From NCBI GenBank assembly GCA_037179335.1, contig JAKZHN010000051.1, positions 152,699 to 216,698 on the forward strand: a stretch of DNA of 64,000 bases, read 5' to 3'. This document shows positions 24,701 through 34,567 of the stretch, piece after piece; the first letter of the stretch is position 1; every line of letters starts with the position of its first letter. Source of the DNA: Cyclaneusma minus. Taxonomy: Eukaryota; Ascomycota; Leotiomycetes; Marthamycetales; Marthamycetaceae. A model generated the notes under the pieces. It was given only the letters and a program-made list of their open reading frames with translations, did no database searches and was not told the origin of the DNA. A program made the translations under genes and the position numbers.

Positions 24701-26340
24701 AAACCGGCATGAAGATAATGTAATCTGCTAGACATGTGGGACAGCCGTCGCCAAGGGACCTGCTCATCCTGAATCCTGTATTCCAAATCTTGGACTATTC
24801 ATTCTTGAATCTCAGAGTAGAGGAGTTTGGGAGTCTTTATATAGCTAGTCCAGGAGACAAGAATCCGGATTTGGGGTCTGGCAAGTCAAGCCAGCTTCAG
24901 AAGTTACGAACCCTGAAGCCACGAACATGTTCATCATTTGAAGGCTTGACTCCTAGGGAACAGCAGGTAGACTGAGTAGCAGCAAGTAGTCGTTGCGACA
25001 GCAGAAGATATTCTCGGGGACTAGCAAATAGAACCGGACTAGAAAAAAAGAAGGTGTATACCGAAAAACTTGAGGTCGGAAAGTTTGCTAAAATTCGACA
25101 CAAAAATATTAGGATCTGGTCGACAAGAGCGTCGTCAAGTGGCCTGGTACATTCTGCAAGGTTCAAGAGTTCTTAAACTTCGAAGCAAGAGAGAGTAGAG
25201 GTCTTTTATAGCCAGATAGTCCAGAATTCAGCACGTGAAGTCCGAACTCGGCCACGACATTGACTTGTACATTACATCGCGAGACTCTGAACCCGCACTA
25301 GTCTTGCTGGTAGCCTGCTAGTATTCGATGTAAAGCTGTGAGTCTACTACGAGTCTACGCCGAAGTCGGAGGGATCTAGGCATCAAACAATATAAAAGGA
25401 CCCAAATCTATTCAAGCTGACGTCCCAAACCTTACCGCGAAAAGCTACGTTGCGCACTGGGACCGACCCTGCAGCCTAGACGTTGAGCTGGTACAGAATC
25501 TACGACTGCTTTCTAGAGCTTGAATCTGTTAAGTCAGCTCAAGGACCAGAAACAATCGAATGATTTAATGCTAATTTTGTAAAGCCAGTCTACTATCGCG
25601 CGGCCAGATGCTTCATAAAAAGCATCAAACTGCACAAACGACAATACCGAGTCAAAGCAACAGCAGGCCATCGTTGCAACAGCAGAAGATAATTCCGGAG
25701 ATCAGCAAATACTCATCAATTCGAATTCAGAAATCGAATTTATCTTTCGAGAGTTCAGCATACCAACCTTGAAGTTGACTCCCAGCTCCCTGCCGAAAAT
25801 CTAAATCCGCACCAGGTCACGTCAGCTCTCGTACACCAACAACATCTTTTTTAATTCTTCTGAGCTTTGAAGAGTGTGGAGGCTAAAGCCCTTTATATAG
25901 CTTGTGGAGAGGACGAGCACGTGCTGGATGGTGGTAAAGTGAGGCTATCATCACCAGATGACGCTCGAGAGTGTAGACAACAGCAACGAGCACAAACGAC
26001 GGTGGTGGGTTGGGACGACAGCACAGTGACGGGATGACGGTAACCCGTCCCTCTGGGGACACAACGCTCGAGAAATTTCTGACTACCAGCCAGGAAAGCC
26101 ATTGGGGAACTTTAATTCAACGCGAATAGGGAAAGAAAGTCTCTAAGAACCCTAGCCAAGCAGACCCGAGCTTTTAGTTCGCTTCAGTCAGAATCTTGTT
26201 CTTGGTGATCGAACTAGAGGCTTATCCCTTCAGAAGTGCGAGAGTGGCTCTTTATATACCTCAATCTTTGGGCTTGGCCGTTACAGTAAGGTCACGTGCA
26301 CTAGCAGGGACTCAGGAGACTGCCGCTTGAGCGGGACTTT
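18730..26340. repeat. Array of about 20 diverged ~0.4-kb modules with TATA-like elements
   Basis: Element T, consensus CTTTATATAGCTGGTCCAGG after a purine-rich stretch, occurs near 19028, 19451, 19828, 20386, 20683, 21006, 21331, 21702, 22013, 22372, 22756, 23448, 24014, 24408, 24836, 25203, 25891 and 26250 (some copies read TTTAAATAG). Element S, consensus AACAGCAGGTAGTCGTTGC followed by GACAGCAGAAGAT and GGTGACTGG, lies about 90-130 bp after most T elements and alone near 18760, 20140, 23180, 23790 and 25655. All copies have the same orientation; T-to-T spacing is mostly 300-450 bp. Open frames are short and not shared between modules, so protein coding is unlikely. G+C looks ordinary, unlike the AT-rich block at the right end. 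The rest of 17980-26643 shows no gene. Confidence 0.8.
19361..19393 (+). other. 33-bp exact copy of PWP2 coding sequence inside the module array
   Basis: This stretch equals the reverse complement of 14401-14433 base for base, and thus encodes the Pwp2 peptide AFAPNGTSLIS in the same sense. The similarity stops abruptly on both sides. A chance match of this length within 64 kb is not credible. Confidence 0.95.
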
Positions 26341-26643
26341 CCCCAGAAGTGATGAGTAGACGGCGTCACGGCGGTAGATGAGTGTTGCACCAAATGACCA
26401 GAAGAAACCTTGGGATATGCTAGGTAAGGTATTTTACATCCTCATTCTTGCCCCCTTTTCGATGCACCGAGTCTCCAGACCATGCCAGGACGCCAGCCGA
26501 ACCCACCGATGCATATACAGGTATATACAACACCAAGACCAGCCAACCATGCAGATGCTTATAGGATCCGGAAAAGGGGTATCCCGACAAAATGAAAACT
26601 TTTTGTTGACCGAGCCGACCTTTGTTCGGACGCCACCACGATA

Positions 26644-27970
26644 CTAATGGTGTCCATTAGCAGCCCCGTAATCCGAATCTCCTCTCTCCAAAATCGGCCT
26701 CTCATCACCCCCGTACTCAACGCGCTCCTCCGCCCTTTGTGTTCCCTTTCCTTTCCCATTCTCCCTATACACGAAAAACTGCACGAAGATCGCCATGTCT
26801 AGCAACAACGTGCCCAGACTTCCCGCAATCCAAGACGCATTGACCGCCACATATCTCCAATACTCTTCCGACCACTCGCCCTTTCTACACTTCCCGTGTT
26901 TTCCATGACACTTAGCTTCGAATGCGAAGATCGAGAGCACATAAGTGAGGTTTCCGATACATGCGAACAGGAAAAAGAGCATAGATACGCCTTCAGTGGA
27001 TTTACGACGGTAGTTGAGAAGCATTTGCGGAATGCGAGAGCCGAGGTAGAGAACAGCGCAGAGGTAGCCGAAGATTTGGCCCCAGAGGCTGAAGACCACG
27101 GCATCCTCGCCATGATCAGGGGTATGCTCGGGGGTATGTGGGGGCGCATGTTGCGATTTGCGGTTGCTGATCCACCAGCCAAAAATCCCAGCAGCGACGA
27201 CCATGAGTACGGCGACGAGGTTGAAGAGGAAAGCTTGGAGTGTGGAGGTTGGGGCGGGGGGTGCTTGTTCGCGGGTTTGGGAAGAGTCGCGCATGGGGAG
27301 GGCGGGGTTGAGATGCGATGGATCGACGTAGGTGCTGGGACGACGTTCGCGCGAGGGAGAATGGGTGGAGGTGCCGTTGCCGTTGGGTGGAAGGAGACTG
27401 GTTCGCTCGCTGGGTTCCCCTTGGGGCTTGGTGGGAGGTATGGCTTCGTCTTTCAAAGTGAAGCCGCGGTAGTAGAAGCATTGTGCTAGGAGAACGAGGT
27501 CGGCGATGGTGTAGTATACGGCGAGAATTATCTGGCGAGTGTAAGCCAGAAGTTTCTTGGGAGAGAATGGTTATATGTTACCATCGTTGGAAGCACTCCT
27601 TGGAGGACTGCCCCCAAGATATTGAATACATCACCTAAGAGCCATCTGGAAACCCGTGTTAGCGAAGTTGAAGCCCACTGGAAGAGAGGAGCGGGATTCG
27701 AAAACAGGAAATGAGCATAATATGATGTTCCGAGGAAAATGGGAGGTGACTGACACTATGATGAAGTGAAGAGATAGTCCATCGGCGGATCCGCGTCTAA
27801 AGTTCTCTATGATCTGCGGACTGAAGACGACAACCCAACATGCTATCGATACCGATCTATGGGTTCATAAATTAGCATATTCCTTGTCACAGAAAACAGC
27901 GGATCTCCTACCCACAGATGCCACTGATGGCCTCGATATCCAGATTTATGCCCTGCGATGGCGGAAACAT
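26644..27970 (-). CDS. PQ-loop repeat membrane protein (Ypq/Stm1-like, vacuolar amino acid transporter type)
   Basis: Seven-helix PQ-loop protein; yeast Ypq1-3 and human PQLC2 relatives export basic amino acids from vacuole or lysosome. Exons are 27970-27912, 27856-27755, 27645-27582 and 27531-26644, giving 370 residues. The first PQ motif is in VVVFSPQIIENFRRGSADGL, the second in YLGSRIPQMLLNYRRKSTEG. WLLGDVFNILGAVLQG and YYTIADLVLLAQ form helices between them. A long hydrophilic, Pro/Ser-rich loop (about 145-215) separates the two halves, and an acidic tail of about 40 residues follows the last helix. Substrate and vacuolar location are inferred from the family. Confidence 0.9.
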
Positions 27971-28755
27971 GACTCCTAACTCGAAGTGATTCGTACACTT
28001 CAGCCTGGGACTGCTTTCTTCGTATTCCGTAGATGGCGCCTATTACTTCTTTCCCGGATCTCCTCCCGGCCAACAAATCTCTTAAATACGGGGTGAGTAT
28101 ATGCAGTCATGGAAGTAAACAGTCGTCGTCACAAGGGCCGAAAAATAGGTAAAAAGACACCAGGAAGGTTTTGCATCGACGAAAAATGCATATGCGGCCG
28201 CGTGCAGGAACCTTACCGATTGGCCGGAATTGGGCGACTTATCGATAACCTTCAAAAGTCCGAGAAATGGAGCCGGTTACGTCACGCCAAGAGTGAGAGG
28301 TCGCTTTCGCTTTGAGAATATACCATACCATAAAGCATTTTGAAACCGCAAGATCGTTGATTAAGCGACTATTATTTTCCAGAATAGAAACATCTAGTAG
28401 AGAATCCCCACTCACTATTATCGGTGTAAGTATTTCTCCGCGAACGAAATCGGATCAATCGGAAATTTCGGAGTATTGACGTCGCTGAGCTTCATCGGAA
28501 GCTGCTTACCAAGTCGCCCCCCTCCCTACCCCACGTCCGGTCATCGTTCGGAGACAAGGTGAGCTATCCGAATACTCGGTATTTCATACACATCACAGCT
28601 TTTCCTCCTCTCCCAGACAAAACCTTTCGTCTTGCTTTTCTCTCCCCTTTCCTCTCTGTTTCCAATCGAGTTTCCCCAGCGACTCGAGACCCCACACTTG
28701 TCTCACAGACAATTTTCCAATCTCACATCTCTCGCAACCCCTCCTCTTCTCAAAA
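27971..28755. other. Intergenic: divergent promoters of PQ-loop gene and NPY1
   Basis: No gene is supported. The right 170 bp are C/T-rich and probably the 5' UTR of NPY1. Confidence 0.55.
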
Positions 28756-30114
28756 ATGCCACCCCAGCCTGAGCTCCCCCAACCCGCCCACCCCGACCTC
28801 GACAGCATGCTCTCCCGCAAATTCGGCCGCGAAATCGCCAACTACTTCTCCGGCTCCCCGCTCAACCGCGTCTCCTTCCTGCGCTCCGACCACTCCTTCA
28901 TCTCCTCCGCCCTCACCCACTCCTCGACCCAATTCCTTCTCTTCAACAACCTCAATCCCCTCACCAAAGATCCCACTAAATTGGCATATGCGAGCTACAA
29001 AGATGTAGTTCCGCTGATTGGGGAGAATCCGTTTGAGAAGACGGAAGAGGAGATGGTTAAGGAGTATCGGAGCGATGTGACGGTGCCGTTGGTGCTGTTT
29101 TTGGGATTGGATGAGAGGAGTAAGGGGGGCTTTAAGCATGGGATTTATGAGGGGAGTCCGTATTTTGCGGTCGATGTTACGCCGAAGGGGACAGTGGAGA
29201 AGAAGGCGGAGGAGCTGGTGGAGGCTATGAAGGCGAAGGGATTGACTTTTGCGGAGGCGAGGATGCATATGTCCTTGAATGCCCCAGAAGGTATTTCCAT
29301 TCCCCAAACACGTCCTCGATTTTCCGATTTTATGGAAGAAAAGGGGGTCGAATTGCTTGTATGAGAAATGGCTTGGCTAATGTACATCTGAAAAACAGCG
29401 GCTATATACGCCCAAGCCCGCTCCCTCCTCGACTGGAACGCCCGCAACCCCTTCTGCGGCGGTTGCGGCCAACCCACCATGTCCGTCAACGCCGGCACAA
29501 AACGCATCTGCCCACCCACGGACATGGCCTCTCTCCCCACCGCGCAACCCGGCACCTCCGTCACCGCTCCCCGCGATCGCCCCTCCTGCGCAACTCGCAA
29601 AGGCATCTCCAATCTCTGCTTCCCCCGCACCGACCCCACCGTAATCATGGCCGTCGTCTCGCACGACAGCAAGCGCGTCCTGCTGGGCCGCCAAAAACGC
29701 TGGCCTCCACACTGGTATTCCACGCTTGCAGGATTCTGCGAACCGGCGGAAAGTGTGGAAGAGGCGGTTAGGAGAGAGGTTTGGGAGGAGAGTGGGGTGT
29801 TGTTGGGGAGAGTGGTTATTCATAGTACGCAGCCGTGGCCGTATCCGGCGAATCTGATGATTGGTGCTGTGGCGCAGGCGTTGCCGGATGGAGAGGAGAT
29901 TTTGCTGAAGCATGATCCGGAGTTGGAGGATGCGAAGTGGGTGCCGATGGATGAGATTAGGGAGGCGTTGAGGGTGGGGACGAGTGGGTTGGGGGAAGAG
30001 CCGGGTGAGGGGTATAAGGAGGGGGGTTTGAGACTGCCGCCTGCGACAGCTATTGCGAATCAGTTGTTGCAGGCTGTTACCAGTGGATTTTTGGGCGGAG
30101 ATACGAAGATGTAG
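28756..30114 (+). CDS. NPY1: NADH pyrophosphatase (Npy1/NudC-type Nudix hydrolase)
   Basis: Hydrolyses NADH to NMNH and AMP; in fungi usually peroxisomal, and the family may also remove NAD caps from RNA. Exons are 28756-29290 and 29399-30114, giving 416 residues. The N-terminal NUDIX-like domain is followed by a zinc ribbon with CGGCGQ and CATRKGISNLCFPR (about 195-250), although the second pair is spaced CX10C instead of the usual CX2C-like pattern. The NudC signature GFCEPAESVEEAVRREVWEE is intact, followed by SQPWPYP-type HSTQPWPYPANLM (the SQPWPFPxS motif). The C-terminus is GGDTKM, not a clear peroxisomal PTS1 such as SKL. Synonymous codon use switches abruptly twice within the gene. 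Confidence 0.93.
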
Positions 30115-30206
30115 ATTGGGGAAGCATGAGATCACAGAGATATGGTTATATATGCGACGCAGAACTGGAAGTAGAAGGATGGAATATCCAACCTAATAGC
30201 ACCTAT

Positions 30207-31920
30207 CTATATATATTTGTAGGGGTTCATGATGCCATTCTGATATGATGATTAGTCTATACCGTATGCCATGTGTGAGCAAGAGAAAAGGAGAACTTAC
30301 AGGGTCATACAGATCCTTGATCTGCTTCATGAGTTTGATCATGGTCTCGCTTCTGCTGTATCCAATATAATTCTTCTTCGCCAGTCCCAGGCCGTGCTCG
30401 GCGCTAATACTTCCATTCTTCTTTGCAATCCACTCATAAACGAATGGCTCTAGTGCCTTCTCAACCTTCTTGTCGTAGCTTCTAGTGGCAACATTCAGAT
30501 GCAGATTTGAATCACCCATGTGTCCATATCCAACCACCGACACCACAGGATGTTCGGCACTGTCTCCGATCAGACCTGCGTTTCCAATCTTTTCTCTGGT
30601 CTCTTCGACCAATTTGTAAAGATCCTCGATAGGTATCGATAAATCGTACTTGTAAACACCACCCCAATGGCCAAGACACTCGGGAATACCTTCTCTCCAG
30701 CCCCAAAGAGCCTTGACTTGAGTCTCATCCTGGGCAACAACACCGTCTTGCACAATCTCCTGTTCCATGACATACTCGAGGAATTTCTCAAGTTTCTCGC
30801 TGTCGTGGTCACCGTTTGATCCGCTAGTTTCGACCAGGCAGTAGAAAGGATATTCGCCCTCAAGGGGTCGCTTGTTCTTGGTGACTTTGTGGACTAGGTC
30901 CTGAGAATAGCTGTCCATGAGCTCGAAGGCGGAAAGAATTTCGGAGAGTTGGCCTTTAGCTTCGACAAAAGCCTGTTGGACCTTTTCGAAAGATTCGAGA
31001 CCGAAGAATGCCACGTTTATGGCTTTGGAACGTTGAGGGCAGAGAATGGACACCCCGGTGATGATACCGATTGTGCCTTCACCTCCAATGAATAATTGTT
31101 TCAGGTCATATCCGGTGTTGTTCTTGCGTAGTTTTCCAAGGTCGTCCACAATTGTGCCGTCAGGTAGAACAGCTTCGATTCCAAGAACATTGCCGTGTAA
31201 GCTGCCATATCTCAGCAGTCTCAAACCTCCGGCGTTGGTCGCTACGTTGCCTCCGATATGGCAGGATCCTTTTGCTCCCAGGTCGAGAGGGAAAATATGG
31301 CCATGCTCGGCGAGGTAGTGATCGGTCGTCTCCAGAATACAGCCAGCATCTGCCACAAGTACTCCCGAAACTTTGTCAAAAGACCTAATCTGGTTCATCC
31401 GGCTCATGTTGATAACAATCTCGTCGAATACGGGTACCGAACCACCGACAAGGCCAGAGTTGCCACCTTGAGGAACCACAGCAAGCATGTTGTCATTGCA
31501 GTATTTCAAGACCTTGCTCACTTCCTCCGTTGAGCCCGGCTTAAGGACCAGCTTGGTGTGTCCTCGGTATTTTCGCATCCAGTCGCCGTTGAACGCCTCC
31601 AGATCATCCGTCGCATCTTGCGTGACTCCATCGATAACAGCCGACTCTTTCCCCAGCAGCTCCTTAAAGTACTTGACATGCTCCTCCGTAATCTGCGAAA
31701 ACTTCGAATCGCGCTTAATGGAAGGATAGGTTTCGGATGTGAACGCGACAGTCTTGGAAGTCCCGGTTGTCCCTTTCGCAACTCCTTCGCTGTCCTCGGT
31801 ACTCGCTGTGCTGGTCCATCGGAGTTGTCCCAGAGGCCGTAAAGAAGTTCTGGCGACGAAAGGACTTGGGCTGAATCTTGTCCTCCGAAGAGCGGAAGGA
31901 ATGCGTGATCTGCAGGCCAT
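30207..31920 (-). CDS. DLD2: D-2-hydroxyglutarate dehydrogenase / Dld2-type FAD oxidoreductase
   Basis: Mitochondrial FAD enzyme oxidising D-2-hydroxyglutarate (and D-lactate in some members) with electron transfer to a respiratory or pyruvate-coupled acceptor. Exons are 31920-30301 and 30239-30207, giving 550 residues. The N-terminus is rich in Arg and Ser, a likely import signal. The FAD-binding PCMH domain has PQGGNSGLVGGSVPV and GAKGSCHIGGNVATNAGG. The C-terminal domain has GYGHMGDSNLHLN, whose histidines bind the metal in relatives, and EHGLGLAKK. The last exon, 33 nt, encodes NGIMNPYKYI, the usual C-terminus of this group. It converges on NPY1 with only 92 bp between stop codons. Confidence 0.94.
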
Positions 31921-32351
31921 GTTGGCGAATATAGCACGGCGAACCTACCGGTTTCGAGGTGTCATTCGTCTCAGAGAGCGAATCTTGGGACAGTCGTAGA
32001 TATATTCAGAGGCCAGCAATTCAATGCTGCTCCTCGCACGCAATCGTCTTCGGGAGTTGAACCGGGGCGCGGGGTGGCGCGGAGAAGAAATTCGGACTTA
32101 AAATCCGAAATATTGTTGGTGCCTGGCGGCATTTATTGTTGCCTAAAACGAGATTCCCGTATTCAATGAGCTCTAGCTTCAGGCTGCACGGTGTTGCGAA
32201 GCTCCAGTTGAGCCTCGCGACTGAACCACTCACTATCAACCCCCGTCCTGTAATTCGTCAACCGCTGGACATCGTCTTTCAGCAACTCTTCCGAAGCTTA
32301 CCACTGATACCCTCAAGTTCACACTACGGTCACCAGCAAGACAGAAATTCA
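31921..32351. promoter_or_regulatory. Shared divergent promoter of DLD2 and PRE6
   Basis: About 430 bp between start codons of genes transcribed in opposite directions. No TATA box was recognised with confidence, and no other gene fits. Promoter function is inferred from the geometry. Confidence 0.5.
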
Positions 32352-33374
32352 GGATGGCTTCCGGTTACGACAGAGCGCTCTCTGGTAAGCGTCCTTGGCT
32401 TGGCAACCGTAACGGAACTTAGCTAACATCGAACCAGTTTTCAGGTATACTTTGGACATCCGCGCCTCCGAATTCAATCTGCTAACTTGCGCAGTCCCGA
32501 CGGTCACGTTTTCCAAGTCGAATATGCTCTCGAGGCCGTCAAACGAGGTTGGTGGAACGCAGCTAAGCTATTTGTATTGCAGCAAGCTGATCAATGCTCC
32601 AGGTACTTGCGCCGTGGGAGTGAAGGGCAAAGATGTCGTTGTGCTGGGATGTGAGAAGCGATCTGCCATGAAGCTTCAAGATACCCGAATCACGCCCTCC
32701 AAGATCGGACTCATCGACACACACGTGTGCCTTGCCTTCGCAGGACTCAACGCCGATGCCAGAATCTTGGTCGACAAGGCGAGGTTAGAAGCACAGTCTC
32801 ACCGATTGACTGTCGAGGACCCGGTAACCATCGAGTACATTACCAAATACGTCGCAGGAGTACAGCAGCGTTACACTCAGAGTGGAGGTGTTAGGCCATT
32901 TGGTATCAGCACATTGATCGTTGGCTTCGACAACCAAGACAAGACCCCCAGATTATACCAGACTGAACCTTCTGGTATCTACTCTGCATGGTAATACTCC
33001 CTTGCGAAAACTAGGTGGCGAGCTGAAGCTGATCAATAAACAGGAAGGCAAACGCCATTGGCAGATCGAGCAAGACGGTGCGCGAGTTCCTGGAACGAAA
33101 TCACCAGGATGACATGGACAGAGAGGAGACGATCAAGCTCACAGTCAAGTCACTGCTCGAGGTTGTGCAGACCGGAGCCAAGAACATCGAGATTGCCATT
33201 ATGGCACCTGGCAAGCCCCTCGAGATGCTCCCCTTGGAGGACATTGAGAATTACGTCAAGAACATCGAGCAGGAGAAGCAAGAGGAGGCTGCTAAGAAGA
33301 AGACTGGCAGAACCCCTGGAACTGGCAATGCGGCTATCTTGACGAGACAGACGGAGAACACTGATGACAAATGA
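32352..33374 (+). CDS. PRE6: 20S proteasome subunit alpha4 (Pre6/PSMA7)
   Basis: Structural alpha-ring subunit of the 20S core. Exons are 32352-32382, 32438-32444, 32495-32547, 32603-32990 and 33044-33374; 269 residues. The second exon has only 7 nt (TTTTCAG), yet both junctions give the invariant proteasome alpha signature: SGYDRALS, VFSPDGHVFQVEYALEAVKR. RPFGISTLIVGFD, LYQTEPSGIYSAWKANAIGR and the C-terminal acidic/Lys-rich helix follow. The tail after IEQEKQEEAAKKK is about 20 residues longer than in human PSMA7. There is no active-site threonine, as expected for an alpha subunit. Confidence 0.96.
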
Positions 33375-33618
33375 GAGCTGGGCGCATGATTCCATGTAGC
33401 TCCCTGGCTTGTATGATAGAGGAATCCAACGAGACATGATTGTGACCTTCGTTCCAAAAACTGGCGTCCCCTGCATTCTGAGTGTATTATGAGCGCTTGA
33501 AAAACCATGTAACCATCCTTGGTCCTGTTTCAACCCTCGCTCGCTATGCCGACAAGCCTTCCTTGAGGCCCTCCCCTATTATTCGCCTCTCCGTCCACTC
33601 CCCCCGCCCAAACCCCGC

Positions 33619-34224
33619 TCAACCCAGCTTATTCGGCGCCTCCTCAACATCAAAGATAGTTCTTAGCTCCTTCTGCCTTATTCTCTCATCCTTGATCATC
33701 CTACTATCCTTCCTCGCATCCTCACCCTCCACTTTCAGCATCGGCTTCGGTGTCTTCGCCTCGAGAACATAGTGGTTATCGCAGTGTGGGCAGTACTCGT
33801 CGGCATCCTCAAACTCCTGGGCGTCTTTCCGGAAGCACTTCTTGCATTTCTTGCAAGCGAATGTCTATGACTATATCAGACTTGCGTTACTGGGAGGGAG
33901 AAGAGTAGGTAAGGTACCATGTCGAATTTCTGGAGGATGGGATGGTCTTCGTTCTCAGCGTGGCATTCGGCGCAGTCGTACCATTTTCGGCCTGGTCATG
34001 TCAGAAAGGAGACCGAGAGGTCGTGGGATGGGATGTAACGTACAGCAGGGACTCCTGATGGAAACCTGGAGAATGACATCCATCAATACTAATCTCGCCA
34101 AAGCTTTTTCCACACATTGAAGCTCACCTGCGCGTTCAAGATGTGTTTGCTGGGTAGCAGGAAGAGTGTTAGCATGACTGATATCTTGCTCTGAGGAGAC
34201 TCATGACAACGGCGCATACCACAT
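33619..34224 (-). CDS. CHY-type zinc-finger protein (Hot13-like)
   Basis: Exons are 34224-34220 (ATGTG), 34149-34128, 34065-34044, 33991-33918 and 33864-33619, giving 122 residues. Splicing assembles MCKHILNAQVSIRSPCC and RKWYDCAECHAENEDHP, then FACKKCKKCFRK and DEYCPHCDNHYV. The Cys/His pattern is that of the CHY zinc finger, found in Hot13 of the mitochondrial intermembrane space and in RCHY1 ubiquitin ligases. Here the domain is alone, as in Hot13. The first coding exon is only 5 nt if ATG 34224 is the start; the frame stays open about 200 nt upstream without another ATG, so an upstream start exon is possible. Two exons are 22 nt each. It converges on PRE6. Confidence 0.8.
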
Positions 34225-34567
34225 ATTGGGCTTGTTCTGAACGATCTTTTGGACCTTGGTCTCTGCGGAATCTATATCAATTCGTAGGTATCTTTGAGCA
34301 GGCGACTTCTTAGGAGAGAGCGGAAAACAACGCGTGAAGGTGTGAATTGTTGAACTTAATGTCCTCGGAAATAGCAGCCTTGTAAGCGAGGCTGTAGAAA
34401 AGTGGGACCTGTGGCGGCTCGCCTTTCATCATTTCATGCGCCACTATTCCGTGCACTGCCACCAGCCGCCTCGACCATCATTATCTCGGGCAGCCGCATC
34501 TGCTTCTAATCCCAATCCAACCTCACCAGCTCTTGAGGACGAACAGTTTGCTTCTCCGAACTACAAG
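34225..34567. promoter_or_regulatory. Divergent promoter of CHY gene and SSL2
   Basis: About 340 bp between opposed start codons. On the minus strand it carries two overlapping open stretches that could be a 5' coding extension of the CHY gene (for instance AETKVQKIVQNKPN before MCKH), but no splice path from an ATG joins them cleanly. Confidence 0.45.

Noticed and set aside
25419..25433. Second apparent PWP2 match (GACGTCCCAAACCTT, also at about 14749) in the module array
   Set aside because: Only 15 bp; several such matches are expected by chance in 64 kb, unlike the 33-bp match at 19361.
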